64,000 nucleotides of DNA from Patagioenas fasciata (lineage: Eukaryota; Chordata; Aves; Columbiformes; Columbidae): contig NC_092541.1 of NCBI RefSeq assembly GCF_037038585.1, positions 7,550,945 through 7,614,944 on the forward strand, given 5' to 3'. The notes under the pieces are model-generated. The model saw nothing but the letters and a program-made list of their open reading frames with translations, was not told the origin of the DNA and made no database searches. The position numbers and the translations under genes were made by a program. The first letter of the stretch is position 1. The number at the start of each line of letters is the position of its first letter. Below, piece after piece: positions 25,488-39,879 of the stretch.

Positions 25488-28400
25488 GCCCCACGAGCCC
25501 GATAGGGCCCGAGCAAACCCGACAGGGCCTGACGGAGCCCGACAGGGCGCGAGCAAACCCGACAGGGCACGCTGGAGCCCGACAGAGCCCGAGCAAACCC
25601 GACAGGGCCCGACAAGGCCCGACAGGGCCCGAGCAAACCTGACACGACCTGACAAAGCCTGACAGGGCCCGACGGAGCCCGACAGGGCTTGAGCAAACCC
25701 GAAAGAGCCCGACGGAGCCTGACAGGGCTCGATGGAGCCCGACAGGGCCCGAGGAAACCCGACAGGGCCTGATTGAACCCGATAGGGCCCGAGCAAACCC
25801 GACAGGGCCTGATGGAGCCTGACAGAGCCCAGGCAAACCCGACAGGGCACGCTGGAGCCCGACAGAGCCCGAGCAAACCCGACAGGGCCCGACAAGGCCC
25901 GACAGGGCCCGAGCAAACCTGACAGGGCCCGACGGAACCCGAGAGGGCCCGACGGAACCCGAGAGGGCCCGAGGAAATCCGACAGGGCCTGACGGAGCCT
26001 GACAGGGCCCGAGCAAACCCGACAGGGCCCGACAGAGCCCGACAGGACCCGAGCAAACCCGACAGGGCCCGAGCAAACCCGACAGGGTTCGACAAAGCCT
26101 GACAGGGCTCGATGGAGCCCGACAGGGCCCGAGGAAACCCGACAGGGCCCGACGGAGCCTGACAGGGCCCGAGCAAACCCGACAGGGCTCGACGGAGCCT
26201 TACAGGGCCCGAGCAAACCCGACAGGGCCCGAGCAAACCTGACAGGGCCTGATTGAGCCCGATAGGGCCCGAGCAAACCCGACAAGGCCCAACGGATCCC
26301 GACAGGGCCTGAGCAAACCTGACAGGGCCCGACGGAGCCCGACAGGGCACAAGCAAACCCGACAGGGCCTGACGGAGCCTGACACGGCCCGAGCAAACCC
26401 GACAGGGCCCGAGCGAATCTGACTGGGCCCGACGGAGCCCGACAGGACGCGGGCAAACCCGACAGGGCCTGACAAGGCCCGACAGGGCCCGAGCAAACCT
26501 GACAGGGCCTGACGGAGCCCGACAGGGCTCGAGCAAACCCGATAGGGCCTGACGGAGCCTGACAGGGCCCGAGCAAAACTGACAGGGCCCGAGAGAACCT
26601 GACAGGGCCCGACGGAGCCCGAGAGGGCGCGAGCAAACCTGACAGGGGCTGACAAGGCCCGACAGGGGCTGAGCAAACCCGACAGGACCCGCCAAAGCCT
26701 GATAGGGTCCGATGGAGCCCGACAGGGCCCGAGCAAACCCGACAGGGCCCGAGCAAACCTGACAGGGCTCGATCGAGCCCGACAGGGACCGAGGAAACCC
26801 GACAGGGCGGGACGGAGCCTGACAGGGCCCGAGCAAACCCGACAGGGTTCGACGGAGCCCGACAGGGCCCGAGCAAACCCGACAGGGTCCGACGAAGCCT
26901 GAAAGGGCTTCAGCAAACCCGACAGGGCCTGAGCAAACCCGACAGGACCCGAGCAAACCCGACAGGGTCCGACGGAGCCCGACAGGGCCCGAGGAAACCA
27001 GACAGGGCCCGACAGAGCCCGACAGGGCCCGAGCAAACCCGACAGTGCCCGAGCAAACCCGACAGGGTTCGACAAAGCCTGACAGGGCTTGATGGAGCCC
27101 GACAGGGCCCGAGGAAACCCGACAGGTTTCGACAAAGCCTGACAGGGCTTGATGGAGCCCGACAGGGCCCGAGGAAACCCGAGAGGGCCCGACGGAGCCT
27201 GACAGAGCCCGAGCAAACCCGACAGGGCCTGACGGAGCCCGACAGGGCCCGAGCAAACCCGACAGGGCCCGACAGAGCCCGATAGGGCCCGAGCAAACCT
27301 GACAGGGCCCGATGGAGGCCGACAGGGCTCGAGCAAACCCGACAGGGTCCGACGAAGCCTGACAGGGCTTCAGTAAACCTGACATGGCCCGAGCAAACCC
27401 GACAGGGCCGACGGAGCCCGACAGAGCCCGAGGAAACCAGACAGGGCCCGACGGAGCCCGACAAGGCTCGAGAAAACCCGACAGGGCCCGACGGAGCCCG
27501 ACAGGGCCTGAGCAAACCCGAAAGGGCCCGACGGAGCCTGACAGGGCTTGATGGAGCCCGACAGGGCCCGAGGAAACCCGACAGGGCCTGATTGAGCCCG
27601 ATAGGGCCCGAGCAAACCCGACAGGGCCTGACGGAGCCTAACAGGGCCCGGGTAAACCCGACAGGGCACGCTGGAGCCCGACAGAGCCCGAGCAAACCCG
27701 ACAGGGCCCGACAAGGCCCGACAGGGCCCGAGCAAACCTGACACGTCCTGACAAAGCCTGACAGGGCCCGACGGAGCCCGCCAGGGCCCGAGCAAACCCG
27801 AAAGAGCCCGACGGAGCCTGACAGGGCTCAGTGGAGTCCGACAGGGTCCGAGGCAACCCGACAGGGCTCGACGGAATCCGACAGGGCCTGAGCAAACCCG
27901 ACAGGGCCCGAGGAAACCCGACAGGGCCCGACGGAGCCTGACAAGGCCCGAGAAAACCTGACAGGGCTCGACGGAGCCCGACAGGGCCCGAGCACACTCG
28001 ACAGGGTCCGACGAAGCCTGACAGGGCTTCAGAAAACCCGACAAGGCCCGAGCAAACCGACAGGGCCCAACGGAGCCCGACAGGGCCCGAGCAAACCCGA
28101 CAGGGCCTGAGCAAACCCGACAGGGTTCGACAAAGCCTGACAGGGCCCGACGGAGCCCGACAGGGCGCGAGCAAACCCGACAGGGGCTGACAAGGCCCGA
28201 CAGGGCCTGAGCAAACCCGACAGGACCCGACAAAGCCTGATAGGGTCCGATGGAGCCCGACAGGGCCCGAGGTAACCCGACAGGGCGCGACGGAGTTTGA
28301 CAGGTCCCGAGCAAACCCGACAGGGTTCGACGGAGCCCGACTGGGCCCGAGCAAACCCGACAGGGTCCGACGAAGCCTGACAGGGCTTCAGCAAACCCGA

Positions 28401-29064
28401 CAGGGTCCGAGCAAACCCGACAGGGCCCGACGGAGCCCGACAGGGCCCGAGGAAACCAGACAGGGCCCGACAGAGCCCGACAGGGCCCGAGCAAACCCGA
28501 CAGGGCCCGAGCAAACCCTACAGGGTTCGACAAAGCCTGACAGGGCTTGATGGAGCCCGACAGGGCCCGAGGAAACCCGACAGGGCCCGACGGAGCCTGA
28601 CAAGGCCCGAGCAAACCCGACAGGGCTCGACGGAGCCCGATAGGGCCCGAGCAAACCCGACAGGACCCGACAAAGCCTGACAGGGCTCGATGGAGCCCGA
28701 CAGGGCCCAAGGAAACCCGACAGGGCCCGATGGAGCCCGATAGGGCCCGAGCAAACCCGACAGGGCCTGACGGAGTCCGACAGGGCCCGAGCAAACCTGA
28801 AAGGGCCCGACGAAGCCTGACAGGGCTCGATGGAGCCCGACAGGGCCCGAGGAAACCCGACAGGGCCCGACGGAGCCCGACAGGGCCCGAGCAAACCCGA
28901 CAGGGCCCGATGGAGCCCGACAGGGCTCGAACAAACCCGACAGGGCCTGAGCAAATCCGACAGGGCCCGACGGAGCCCGACAGGGCCCGAGCAAACCCGA
29001 AAGGGCCCGACGGAGCCTGACAGGGCTCGATGGAGCCCGACAGGGCCCGAGGAAACCCGACAAG
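25488..29064 (+). repeat. HOR unit U6, alpha type (3,577 bp)
   Basis: Same length and same internal deletion as U5, with the join at about 25908-25927; M3 at 27405 and M2 at 28055. An adjacent, near-identical tandem copy of U5, which suggests amplification of the deleted form after the deletion arose. Confidence 0.88.
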
Positions 29065-32000
29065 GCCCCACGAGCCCGATAGGGCCCGAGCAAACCCGAC
29101 AGGGCCTGACGGAGCCCGACAGGGCGCGAGCAAACCCGACAGGGCACGCTGGAGCCCGACAGAGCCCGAGCAAACCCGACAGGGCCCGACAAGGCCCGAC
29201 AGGGCCCGAGCAAACCTGACACGACCTGACAAAGCCTGACAGGGCCCGACGGAGCCCGACAGGGCTTGAGCAAACCCGAAAGAGCCCGACGGAGCCTGAC
29301 AGGGCTCGATGGAGCCCGACAGGGCCCGAGGAAACCCGACAGGGCCTGATTGAACCCGATAGGGCCCGAGCAAACCCGACAGGGCCTGATGGAGCCTGAC
29401 AGAGCCCAGGCAAACCCGACAGGGCACGCTGGAGCCCGACAGAGCCCGAGCAAACCCGACAGGGCCCGACAAGGCCCGACAGGGCCCGAGCAAACCTGAC
29501 AGGACCTGACAAAGCCTGACAGGGTCCGATGGAGCCCGACAGGGCCCGACAAAACCCGACAGGGCCCGAGGAAATCCGACAGGGCCCGACGGAGCCTGAC
29601 AGGGCCCGAGCAAACCCGACAGGGCCCGACAGAGGCCGACAGGACCCGAGCAAACCCGACAGGGCCCGAGCAAACCCGACAGGGTTCGACAAAGCATGAC
29701 AGGGCTCGATGGATCCCGACAGGGCCCGAGGAAACCCGACAGGGCCCGACGGAGCCTGACAGGGCCCGAGCAAACCCGACAGGGCTCGACGGAGCCTTAC
29801 AGGGCCCGAGCAAACCCGACAGGGCCCGAGCAAACCTGACAAAGCTCGACGGAGCTTGACAGGGCCCGAGCAAACCCGACAGGGCCCGAGCAAACCTGAC
29901 AGGGCACGAAGTAGCCCGACAGGGCCCGAGCAAACCCGACAGGGCCCAACGGATCCCGACAGGGCCTGAGCAAACCTGACAGGGCCCGACGGAGCCCGAC
30001 AGGACGCGGGCAAACCCGACAGGGCCCGAGCAAACCCGACAGGGCCTGACAAGGCCCGACGGGGCCTGAGCAAACCCAACAGGACCCGACAAAGCCTGAC
30101 AGGGTCCGATGGAGCCCGACAGGGCCCGAGCAAACCCGACAGGGCTCGATGGAGCCCGACAGGGCCCGAGGAAACCCGACAGGGCGCGACGGAGCCCGAC
30201 AGGGCCCGAGCAAACCCGACAGGGCCCAACGGATCCCGACAGGGCCTGAGCAAACCTGACAGGGCCCGACGGAGCCCGACAGGACGCGGGCAAACCCGAC
30301 AGGGCCCGAGCAAACCCGACAGGGCCTGACAAGGCCCGACGGGGCCTGAGCAAACCCAACAGGACCCGACAAAGCCTGACAGGGTCCGATGGAGCCCGAC
30401 AGGGCCCGAGCAAACCCGACAGGGCTCGATGGAGCCCGACAGGGCCCGAGGAAACCCGACAGGGCGCGACGGAGCCTGACAGGGCCCGAGCAAACCCGAC
30501 AGGGCTCGACGGAGCCCGACAGGGCCTGAGGAAACCAGACAGCGCCCGACGGAGCCCGACAGGGCCCTAGCAAACCCGACAGGGCCTGAGCAAACCCGAC
30601 AGGGCCCGACGGAGCCCGACAGGGCCTGAGGAAACCAGACAGGGCCCGACGGAGCCCGACAGGGCCCTAGCAAACCCGACAGGGCTTGACAAAGCCTGAC
30701 AGGGCCCGAGCAAACCCGACAGGGCCCGAGCAAACCCGACAGGGCTTGACGGAGCCCGACAGGGCCCGAGCAAACCCGTAAGGGCCCGACGGAGCCTGAC
30801 AGGGCTCGATGGAGCCCGACAGGGCCCGAGGAAACCCGACAGGGCCCGACGGAGCCCGATAGGGCCCGAGGAAACCCGACAGGACCCGATGGAGCCCGAC
30901 AGGGCTCGAGCAAACCCGACAGGGCCTGAGCAAATCCGACAGGGCCCGACGGAGCCCGACAGGGCCCGAGCAAACCCGAAAGGGCCCGACAGAGCCTGAC
31001 AGTGCTCGATGGAGCCCGACAGGGCCCGAGGAAACCCGACAGGGCCCCACGGAGCCCGATAGGGCCCGGGCAAACCCGACAGGGCACGCTGGAGCCCGAC
31101 AGAGCCCGAGCAAACCCGACATGGCCCGACAAGGCCCGACACGGCCCGAGCAAACCTGACAGGACCTGACAAAGCCTGACAGAGGCCGACGGAGCCCGAC
31201 AGGGCTTGAGCAAACCCGAAAGAGCCCGACGGAGCCTGACAGGGCTCGATAGAGTCCGACAGGGCCCAAGGAAACCCGACAGGGCCCGAGCAAACCCGAG
31301 AGGGCCCGACGGAACCCGAGAGGGCCCGAGGGAATCCGACAGGGCCCGACGGAGTCTGACAGGGCCCAAGCAAACCTGACAGGGCCTGACGGAGCCCGAC
31401 AGGGGTCGAGCAAACCCGATAGGGCCTGACGGAGCCTGACAGGGCCCGAGCAAACCTGACAGGGCCCGAGAGAACCTGACAGGGCCCGACGGAGCCCGAC
31501 AGGGCGCGAGCAAACCCGACAGGGGCTGACAAGGCCCGACAGGGCCTGAGCAAACCCGACAGGACCCGACAAAGCCTGATAGGGTCCGATGGAGCCCGAC
31601 AGGGCCCGAGGTAAACCGACAGGGCGCGACGGAGTTTGACAGGGCCCGAGCAAACCCGACAGGGTTCGACGGAGCCCGACAGGGCCCGAGCAAACCCGAC
31701 AGGGTCCGACGAAGCCTGACAGGGCTTCAGCAAACCCGACAGGGCCCGAGCAAACCCGACAGGGCCCGACGGAGCCCGACAGGGCCCGAGGAAACCAGAC
31801 AGGGCCCGACAGAGCCCTACAGGGCCCGAGCAAACCCGACAGGGCCTGATGGAGCCCGACAGGGTCCGGGCAAACCCGATAGGGCACGCTGGAGCCCGAC
31901 AGAGCCCGAGCAAACCCAACAGGGCCCGACAAGGCCCGACAGGGCCCGAGCAAACCTGACAGGGCCCGACGGAACCCGAGAGGGCCCGAGGAAATCCGAC

Positions 32001-32823
32001 AGGGCCTGACGGAGCCTGACAGGGCCCGAGCAAACCCGACAGGGCCCGACAGAGCCCGACAGGACCCGAGCAAACCCGACAGGGCCCGAGCAAACCCGAC
32101 AGGGTTCGACAAAGCCTGACAGGGCTCGATGGAGCCCGACAGGGCCCGAGGAAACCCGACAGGGCCCGACGGAGCCTGACAGGGCCCGAGCAAACCCGAC
32201 AGGGCTCGACGGAGCCTTACAGGGCCCGAGCAAACCCGACAGGGCCCGAGCAAACCCGACAGGGCCCGAGCAAACCCTACAGGGTTCGACAAAGCCTGAC
32301 AGGGCTTGATGGAGCCCGACAGGGCCCGAGGAAACCCGACAGGGCCCGACGGAGCCTGACAAGGCCCGAGCAAACCCGACAGGGCTCGACGGAGCCCGAT
32401 AGGGCCCGAGCAAACCCGACAGGACCCGACAAAGCCTGACAGGGCTCGATGGAGCCCGACAGGGCCCAAGGAAACCCGACAGGGCCCGATGGAGCCCGAT
32501 AGGGCCCGAGCAAACCCGACAGGGCCTGACGGAGTCCGACAGGGCCCGAGCAAACCTGAAAGGGCCCGACGAAGCCTGACAGGGCTCGATGGAGCCCGAC
32601 AGGGCCCGAGGAAACCCGACAGGGCCCGACGGAGCCCGACAGGGCCCGAGCAAACCCGACAGGGCCCGATGGAGCCCGACAGGGCTCGAACAAACCCGAC
32701 AGGGCCTGAGCAAATCCGACAGGGCCCGACGGAGCCCGACAGGGCCCGAGCAAACCCGAAAGGGCCCGACGGAGCCTGACAGGGCTCGATGGAGCCCGAC
32801 AGGGCCCGAGGAAACCCGACAAG
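29065..32823 (+). repeat. HOR unit U7, beta type (3,759 bp)
   Basis: Counterpart of U4, 10,893 bp downstream, with the same late-block deletion (join at about 32221-32280) and the same 280-bp local duplication (29924-30483). One extra 20-bp monomer at about 31735 accounts for the length difference from U4. It carries the transversion GTAAACCGAC at 31611, shared with U12 and U14. Confidence 0.87.
29924..30483 (+). repeat. 280-bp local tandem duplication in U7
   Basis: Second occurrence of the 14-monomer doublet described for U4, lying 10,893 bp downstream. Its presence in both U4 and U7 supports copying of a block of about 10.9 kb after the local duplication arose. Confidence 0.88.
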
Positions 32824-35800
32824 GCCCCACGAGCCCGATAGGGCCCGAGCAAACCCGACAGGGCCTGACGGAGCCCGACAGGGCGCGAGCAAACCCGACA
32901 GGGCACGCTGGAGCCCGACAGAGCCCGAGCAAACCCGACAGGGCCCGACAAGGCCCGACAGGGCCCGAGCAAACCTGACACGACCTGACAAAGCCTGACA
33001 GGGCCCGACGGAGCCCGACAGGGCTTGAGCAAACCCGAAAGAGCCCGACGGAGCCTGACAGGGCTCGATGGAGCCCGACAGGGCCCGAGGAAACCCGACA
33101 GAACCTGATTGAACCCGATAGGGCCCGAGCAAACCCGACAGGGCCTGATGGAGCCTGACAGAGCCCAGGCAAACCCGACAGGGCACGCTGGAGCCCGACA
33201 GAGCCCGAGCAAACCCGACAGGGCCCGACAAGGCCCGACAGGGCCCGAGCAAACCTGACAGGGCCCGACGGAACCCGAGAGGGCCCGACGGAACCCGAGA
33301 GGGCCCGAGGAAATCCGACAGGGCCTGACGGAGCCTGACAGGGCCCGAGCAAACCCGACAGGGCCCGACAGAGCCCGACAGGACCCGAGCAAACCCGACA
33401 GGGCCCGAGCAAACCCGACAGGGTTCGACAAAGCCTGACAGGGCTCGATGGAGCCCGACAGGGCCCGAGGAAACCCGACAGGGCCCGACGGAGCCTGACA
33501 GGGCCCGAGCAAACCCGACAGGGCTCGACGGAGCCTTACAGGGCCCGAGCAAACCCGACAGGGCCCGAGCAAACCTGACAGGGCCTGATTGAGCCCGATA
33601 GGGCCCGAGCAAACCCGACAAGGCCCAACGGATCCCGACAGGGCCTGAGCAAACCTGACAGGGCCCGACGGAGCCCGACAGGGCACAAGCAAACCCGACA
33701 GGGCCTGACGGAGCCTGACACGGCCCGAGCAAACCCGACAGGGCCCGAGCGAATCTGACTGGGCCCGACGGAGCCCGACAGGACGCGGGCAAACCCGACA
33801 GGGCCTGACAAGGCCCGACAGGGCCCGAGCAAACCTGACAGGGCCTGACGGAGCCCGACAGGGCTCGAGCAAACCCGATAGGGCCTGACGGAGCCTGACA
33901 GGGCCCGAGCAAAACTGACAGGGCCCGAGAGAACCTGACAGGGCCCGACGGAGCCCGAGAGGGCGCGAGCAAACCTGACAGGGGCTGACAAGGCCCGACA
34001 GGGGCTGAGCAAACCCGACAGGACCCGCCAAAGCCTGATAGGGTCCGATGGAGCCCGACAGGGCCCGAGCAAACCCGACAGGGCCCGAGCAAACCTGACA
34101 GGGCTCGATCGAGCCCGACAGGGACCGAGGAAACCCGACAGGGCGGGACGGAGCCTGACAGGGCCCGAGCAAACCCGACAGGGTTCGACGGAGCCCGACA
34201 GGGCCCGAGCAAACCCGACAGGGTCCGACGAAGCCTGAAAGGGCTTCAGCAAACCCGACAGGGCCTGAGCAAACCCGACAGGACCCGAGCAAACCCGACA
34301 GGGTCCGACGGAGCCCGACAGGGCCCGAGGAAACCAGACAGGGCCCGACAGAGCCCGACAGGGCCCGAGCAAACCCGACAGTGCCCGAGCAAACCCGACA
34401 GGGTTCGACAAAGCCTGACAGGGCTTGATGGAGCCCGACAGGGCCCGAGGAAACCCGAGAGGTTTCGACAAAGCCTGACAGGGCTTGATGGAGCCCGACA
34501 GGGCCCGAGGAAACCCGAGAGGGCCCGACGGAGCCTGACAGAGCCCGAGCAAACCCGACAGGGCCTGACGGAGCCCGACAGGGCCCGAGCAAACCCGACA
34601 GGGCCCGACAGAGCCCGATAGGGCCCGAGCAAACCTGACAGGGCCCGATGGAGGCCGACAGGGCTCGAGCAAACCCGACAGGGTCCGACGAAGCCTGACA
34701 GGGCTTCAGTAAACCTGACATGGCCCGAGCAAACCCGACAGGGCCGACGGAGCCCGACAGAGCCCGAGGAAACCAGACAGGGCCCGACGGAGCCCGACAA
34801 GGCTCGAGAAAACCCGACAGGGCCCGACGGAGCCCGACAGGGCCTGAGCAAACCCGAAAGGGCCCGACGGAGCCTGACAGGGCTTGATGGAGCCCGACAG
34901 GGCCCGAGGAAACCCGACAGGGCCTGATTGAGCCCGATAGGGCCCGAGCAAACCCGACAGGGCCTGACGGAGCCTAACAGGGCCCGGGTAAACCCGACAG
35001 GGCACGCTGGAGCCCGACAGAGCCCGAGCAAACCCGACAGGGCCCGACAAGGCCCGACAGGGCCCGAGCAAACCTGACACGTCCTGACAAAGCCTGACAG
35101 GGCCCGACGGAGCCCGCCAGGGCCCGAGCAAACCCGAAAGAGCCCGACGGAGCCTGACAGGGCTCAGTGGAGTCCGACAGGGTCCGAGGCAACCCGACAG
35201 GGCTCGACGGAATCCGACAGGGCCTGAGCAAACCCGACAGGGCCCGAGGAAACCCGACAGGGCCCGACGGAGCCTGACAAGGCCCGAGAAAACCTGACAG
35301 GGCTCGACGGAGCCCGACAGGGCCCGAGCACACTCGACAGGGTCCGACGAAGCCTGACAGGGCTTCAGAAAACCCGACAAGGCCCGAGCAAACCGACAGG
35401 GCCCAACGGAGCCCGACAGGGCCCGAGCAAACCCGACAGGGCCTGAGCAAACCCGACAGGGTTCGACAAAGCCTGACAGGGCCCGACGGAGCCCGACAGG
35501 GCGCGAGCAAACCCGACAGGGGCTGACAAGGCCCGACAGGGCCTGAGCAAACCCGACAGGACCCGACAAAGCCTGATAGGGTCCGATGGAGCCCGACAGG
35601 GCCCGAGGTAACCCGACAGGGTGCGACGGAGTTTGACAGGTCCCGAGCAAACCCGACAGGGTTCGACGGAGCCCGACTGGGCCCGAGCAAACCCGACAGG
35701 GTCCGACGAAGCCTGACAGGGCTTCAGCAAACCCGACAGGGTCCGAGCAAACCCGACAGGGCCCGACGGAGCCCGACAGGGCCCGAGGAAACCAGACAGG

Positions 35801-36400
35801 GCCCGACAGAGCCCGACAGGGCCCGAGCAAACCCGACAGGGCCCGAGCAAACCCTACAGGGTTCGACAAAGCCTGACAGGGCTTGATGGAGCCCGACAGG
35901 GCCCGAGGAAACCCGACAGGGCCCGACGGAGCCTGACAAGGCCCGAGCAAACCCGACAGGGCTCGACGGAGCCCGATAGGGCCCGAGCAAACCCAACAGG
36001 ACCCGACAAAGCCTGACAGGGCTCGATGGAGCCCGACAGGGCCCAAGGAAACCCGACAGGGCCCGATGGAGCCCGATAGGGCCCGAGCAAACCCGACAGG
36101 GCCTGACGGAGTCCGACAGGGCCCGAGCAAACCTGAAAGGGCCCGACGAAGCCTGACAGGGCTCGATGGAGCCCGACAGGGCCCGAGGAAACCCGACAGG
36201 GCCCGACGGAGCCCGACAGGGCCCGAGCAAACCCGACAGGGCCCGATGGAGCCCGACAGGGCTCGAACAAACCCGACAGGGCCTGAGCAAATCCGACAGG
36301 GCCCGACGGAGCCCGACAGGGCCCGAGCAAACCCGAAAGGGCCCGACGGAGCCTGACAGGGCTCGATGGAGCCCGACAGGGCCCGAGGAAACCCGACAAG
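32824..36400 (+). repeat. HOR unit U8, alpha type (3,577 bp)
   Basis: Same early-block deletion as U5 and U6 (join at about 33244-33263); M3 at 34741 and M2 at 35391. It shares AAACCCGAGAGG near 34452 with U3 at about 16229, where U5 and U6 read GACAGG, so it is not a simple copy of its nearest alpha neighbours. GTGCGACGG at 35621 is also found in U14. Confidence 0.87.
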
Positions 36401-39400
36401 GCCCCACGAGCCCGATAGGGCCCGAGCAAACCCGACAGGGCCTGACGGAGCCCGACAGGGCGCGAGCAAACCCGACAGGGCACGCTGGAGCCCGACAGAG
36501 CCCGAGCAAACCCGACAGGGCCCGACAAGGCCCGACAGGGCCCGAGCAAACCTGACACGACCTGACAAAGCCTGACAGGGCCCGACGGAGCCCGACAGGG
36601 CTTGAGCAAACCCGAAAGAGCCCGACGGAGCCTGACAGGGCTCGATGGAGCCCGACAGGGCCCGAGGAAACCCGACAGGGCCTGATTGAACCCGATAGGG
36701 CCCGAGCAAACCCGACAGGGCCTGATGGAGCCTGACAGAGCCCAGGCAAACCCGACAGGGCACGCTGGAGCCCGACAGAGCCCGAGCAAACCCGACAGGG
36801 CCCGACAAGGCCCGACAGGGCCCGAGCAAACCTGACAGGACCTGACAAAGCCTGACAGGGTCCGATGGAGCCCGACAGGGCCCGACAAAACCCGACAGGG
36901 CCCGAGGAAATCCGACAGGGCCCGACGGAGCCTGACAGGGCCCGAGCAAACCCGACAGGGCCCGACAGAGGCCGACAGGACCCGAGCAAACCCGACAGGG
37001 CCCGAGCAAACCCGACAGGGTTCGACAAAGCATGACAGGGCTCGATGGATCCCGACAGGGCCCGAGGAAACCCGACAGGGCCCGACGGAGCCTGACAGGG
37101 CCCGAGCAAACCCGACAGGGCTCGACGGAGCCTTACAGGGCCCGAGCAAACCCGACAGGGCCCGAGCAAACCTGACAAAGCTCGACGGAGCTTGACAGGG
37201 CCCGAGCAAACCCGACAGGGCCCGAGCAAACCTGACAGGGCAGGAAGTAGCCCGACAGGGCCCGAGCAAACCCGACAGGGCCCAACGGATCCCGACAGGG
37301 CCTGAGCAAACCTGACAGGGCCCGACGGAGCCCGACAGGACGCGGGCAAACCCGACAGGGCCCGAGCAAACCCGACAGGGCCTGACAAGGCCCGACGGGG
37401 CCTGAGCAAACCCAACAGGACCCGACAAAGCCTGACAGGGTCCGATGGAGCCCGACAGGGCCCGAGCAAACCCGACAGGGCTCGATGGAGCCCGACAGGG
37501 CCCGAGGAAACCCGACAGGGCGCGACGGAGCCTGACAGGGCCCGAGCAAACCCGACAGGGCTCGACGGAGCCCAACAGGGCCTGAGGAAACCAGACAGCG
37601 CCCGACGGAGCCCGACAGGGCCCTAGCAAACCCGACAGGGCCTGAGCAAACCCGACAGGGCCCGACGGAGCCCGACAGGGCCTGAGGAAACCAGACAGGG
37701 CCCGACGGAGCCCGACAGGGCCCTAGCAAACCCGACAGGGCTTGACAAAGCCTGACAGGGCCCGAGCAAACCCGACAGGGCCCGAGCAAACCCGACAGGG
37801 CCCGACGGAGCCCGACAGGGCCCGAGCAAACCCGTAAGGGCCCGACGGAGCCTGACAGGGCTCGATGGAGCCCGACAGGGCCCGAGGAAACCCGACAGGG
37901 CCCGACGGAGCCCGATAGGGCCCGAGGAAACCCGACAGGACCCGATGGAGCCCGACAGGGCTCGAGCAAACCCGACAGGGCCTGAGCAAATCCGACAGGG
38001 CCCGACGGAGCCCGACAGGGCCCGAGCAAACCCGAAAGGGCCCGACAGAGCCTGACAGTGCTCGATGGAGCCCGACAGGGCCCGAGGAAACCCGACAGGG
38101 CCCCACGGAGCCCGATAGGGCCCGGGCAAACCCGACAGGGCACGCTGGAGCCCGACAGAGCCCGAGCAAACCCGACATGGCCCGACAAGGCCCGACACGG
38201 CCCGAGCAAACCTGACAGGACCTGACAAAGCCTGACAGAGGCCGACGGAGCCCGACAGGGCTTGAGCAAACCCGAAAGAGCCCGACGGAGCCTGACAGGG
38301 CTCGATAGAGTCCGACAGGGCCCAAGGAAACCCGACAGGGCCCGAGCAAACCCGAGAGGGCCCGACGGAACCCGAGAGGGCCCGAGGGAATCCGACAGGG
38401 CCCGACGGAGTCTGACAGGGCCCAAGCAAACCTGACAGGGCCTGACGGAGCCCGACAGGGGTCGAGCAAACCCGATAGGGCCTGACGGAGCCTGACAGGG
38501 CCCGAGCAAACCTGACAGGGCCCGAGAGAACCTGACAGGGCCCGACGGAGCCCGACAGGGCGCGAGCAAACCCGACAGGGGCTGACAAGGCCCGACAGGG
38601 CCTGAGCAAACCCGACAGGACCCGACAAAGCCTGATAGGGTCCGATGGAGCCCGACAGGGCCCGAGGTAACCCGACAGGGCGCGACGGAGTTTGACAGGG
38701 CCCGAGCAAACCCGACAGGGTTCGACGGAGCCCGACAGGGCCCGAGCAAACCCGACAGGGTCCGACGAAGCCTGACAGGGCTTCAGCAAACCCGACAGGG
38801 CCCGAGCAAACCCGACAGGGCCCGACGGAGCCCGACAGGGCCCGAGGAAACCAGACAGGGCCCGACAGAGCCCTACAGGGCCCGAGCAAACCCGACAGGG
38901 CCTGATGGAGCCCGACAGGGTCCGGGCAAACCCGATAGGGCACGCTGGAGCCCGACAGAGCCCGAGCAAACCCAACAGGGCCCGACAAGGCCCGACAGGG
39001 CCCGAGCAAACCTGACAGGGCCCGACGGAACCCGAGAGGGCCCGAGGAAATCCGACAGGGCCTGACGGAGCCTGACAGGGCCCGAGCAAACCCGACAGGG
39101 CCCGACAGAGCCCGACAGGACCCGAGCAAACCCGACAGGGCCCGAGCAAACCCGACAGGGTTCGACAAAGCCTGACAGGGCTCGATGGAGCCCGACAGGG
39201 CCCGAGGAAACCCGACAGGGCCCGACGGAGCCTGACAGGGCCCGAGCAAACCCGACAGGGCTCGACGGAGCCTTACAGGGCCCGAGCAAACCCGACAGGG
39301 CCCGAGCAAACCCGACAGGGCCCGAGCAAACCCTACAGGGTTCGACAAAGCCTGACAGGGCTTGATGGAGCCCGACAGGGCCCGAGGAAACCCGACAGGG

Positions 39401-39879
39401 CCCGACGGAGCCTGACAAGGCCCGAGCAAACCCGACAGGGCTCGACGGAGCCCGATAGGGCCCGAGCAAACCCGACAGGACCCGACAAAGCCTGACAGGG
39501 CTCGATGGAGCCCGACAGGGCCCAAGGAAACCCGACAGGGCCCGATGGAGCCCGATAGGGCCCGAGCAAACCCGACAGGGCCTGACGGAGCCCGACAGGG
39601 CCCGAGCAAACCTGAAAGGGCCCGACGAAGCCTGACAGGGCTCGATGGAGCCCGACAGGGCCCGAGGAAACCCGACAGGGCCCGACGGAGCCCGACAGGG
39701 CCCGAGCAAACCCGACAGGGCCCGATGGAGCCCGACAGGGCTCGAACAAACCCGACAGGGCCTGAGCAAATCCGACAGGGCCCGACGGAGCCCGACAGGG
39801 CCCGAGCAAACCCGAAAGGGCCCGACGGAGCCTGACAGGGCTCGATGGAGCCCGACAGGGCCCGAGGAAACCCGACAAG
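36401..39879 (+). repeat. HOR unit U9, beta type (3,479 bp)
   Basis: Beta deletion form (join at about 39281-39330) without the 280-bp duplication of U4 and U7. It lacks M3 and M2. A private change, GCAGGAAGTAG near 37240, separates it from U10. It begins a run of beta and gamma units with no alpha unit. Confidence 0.87.
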
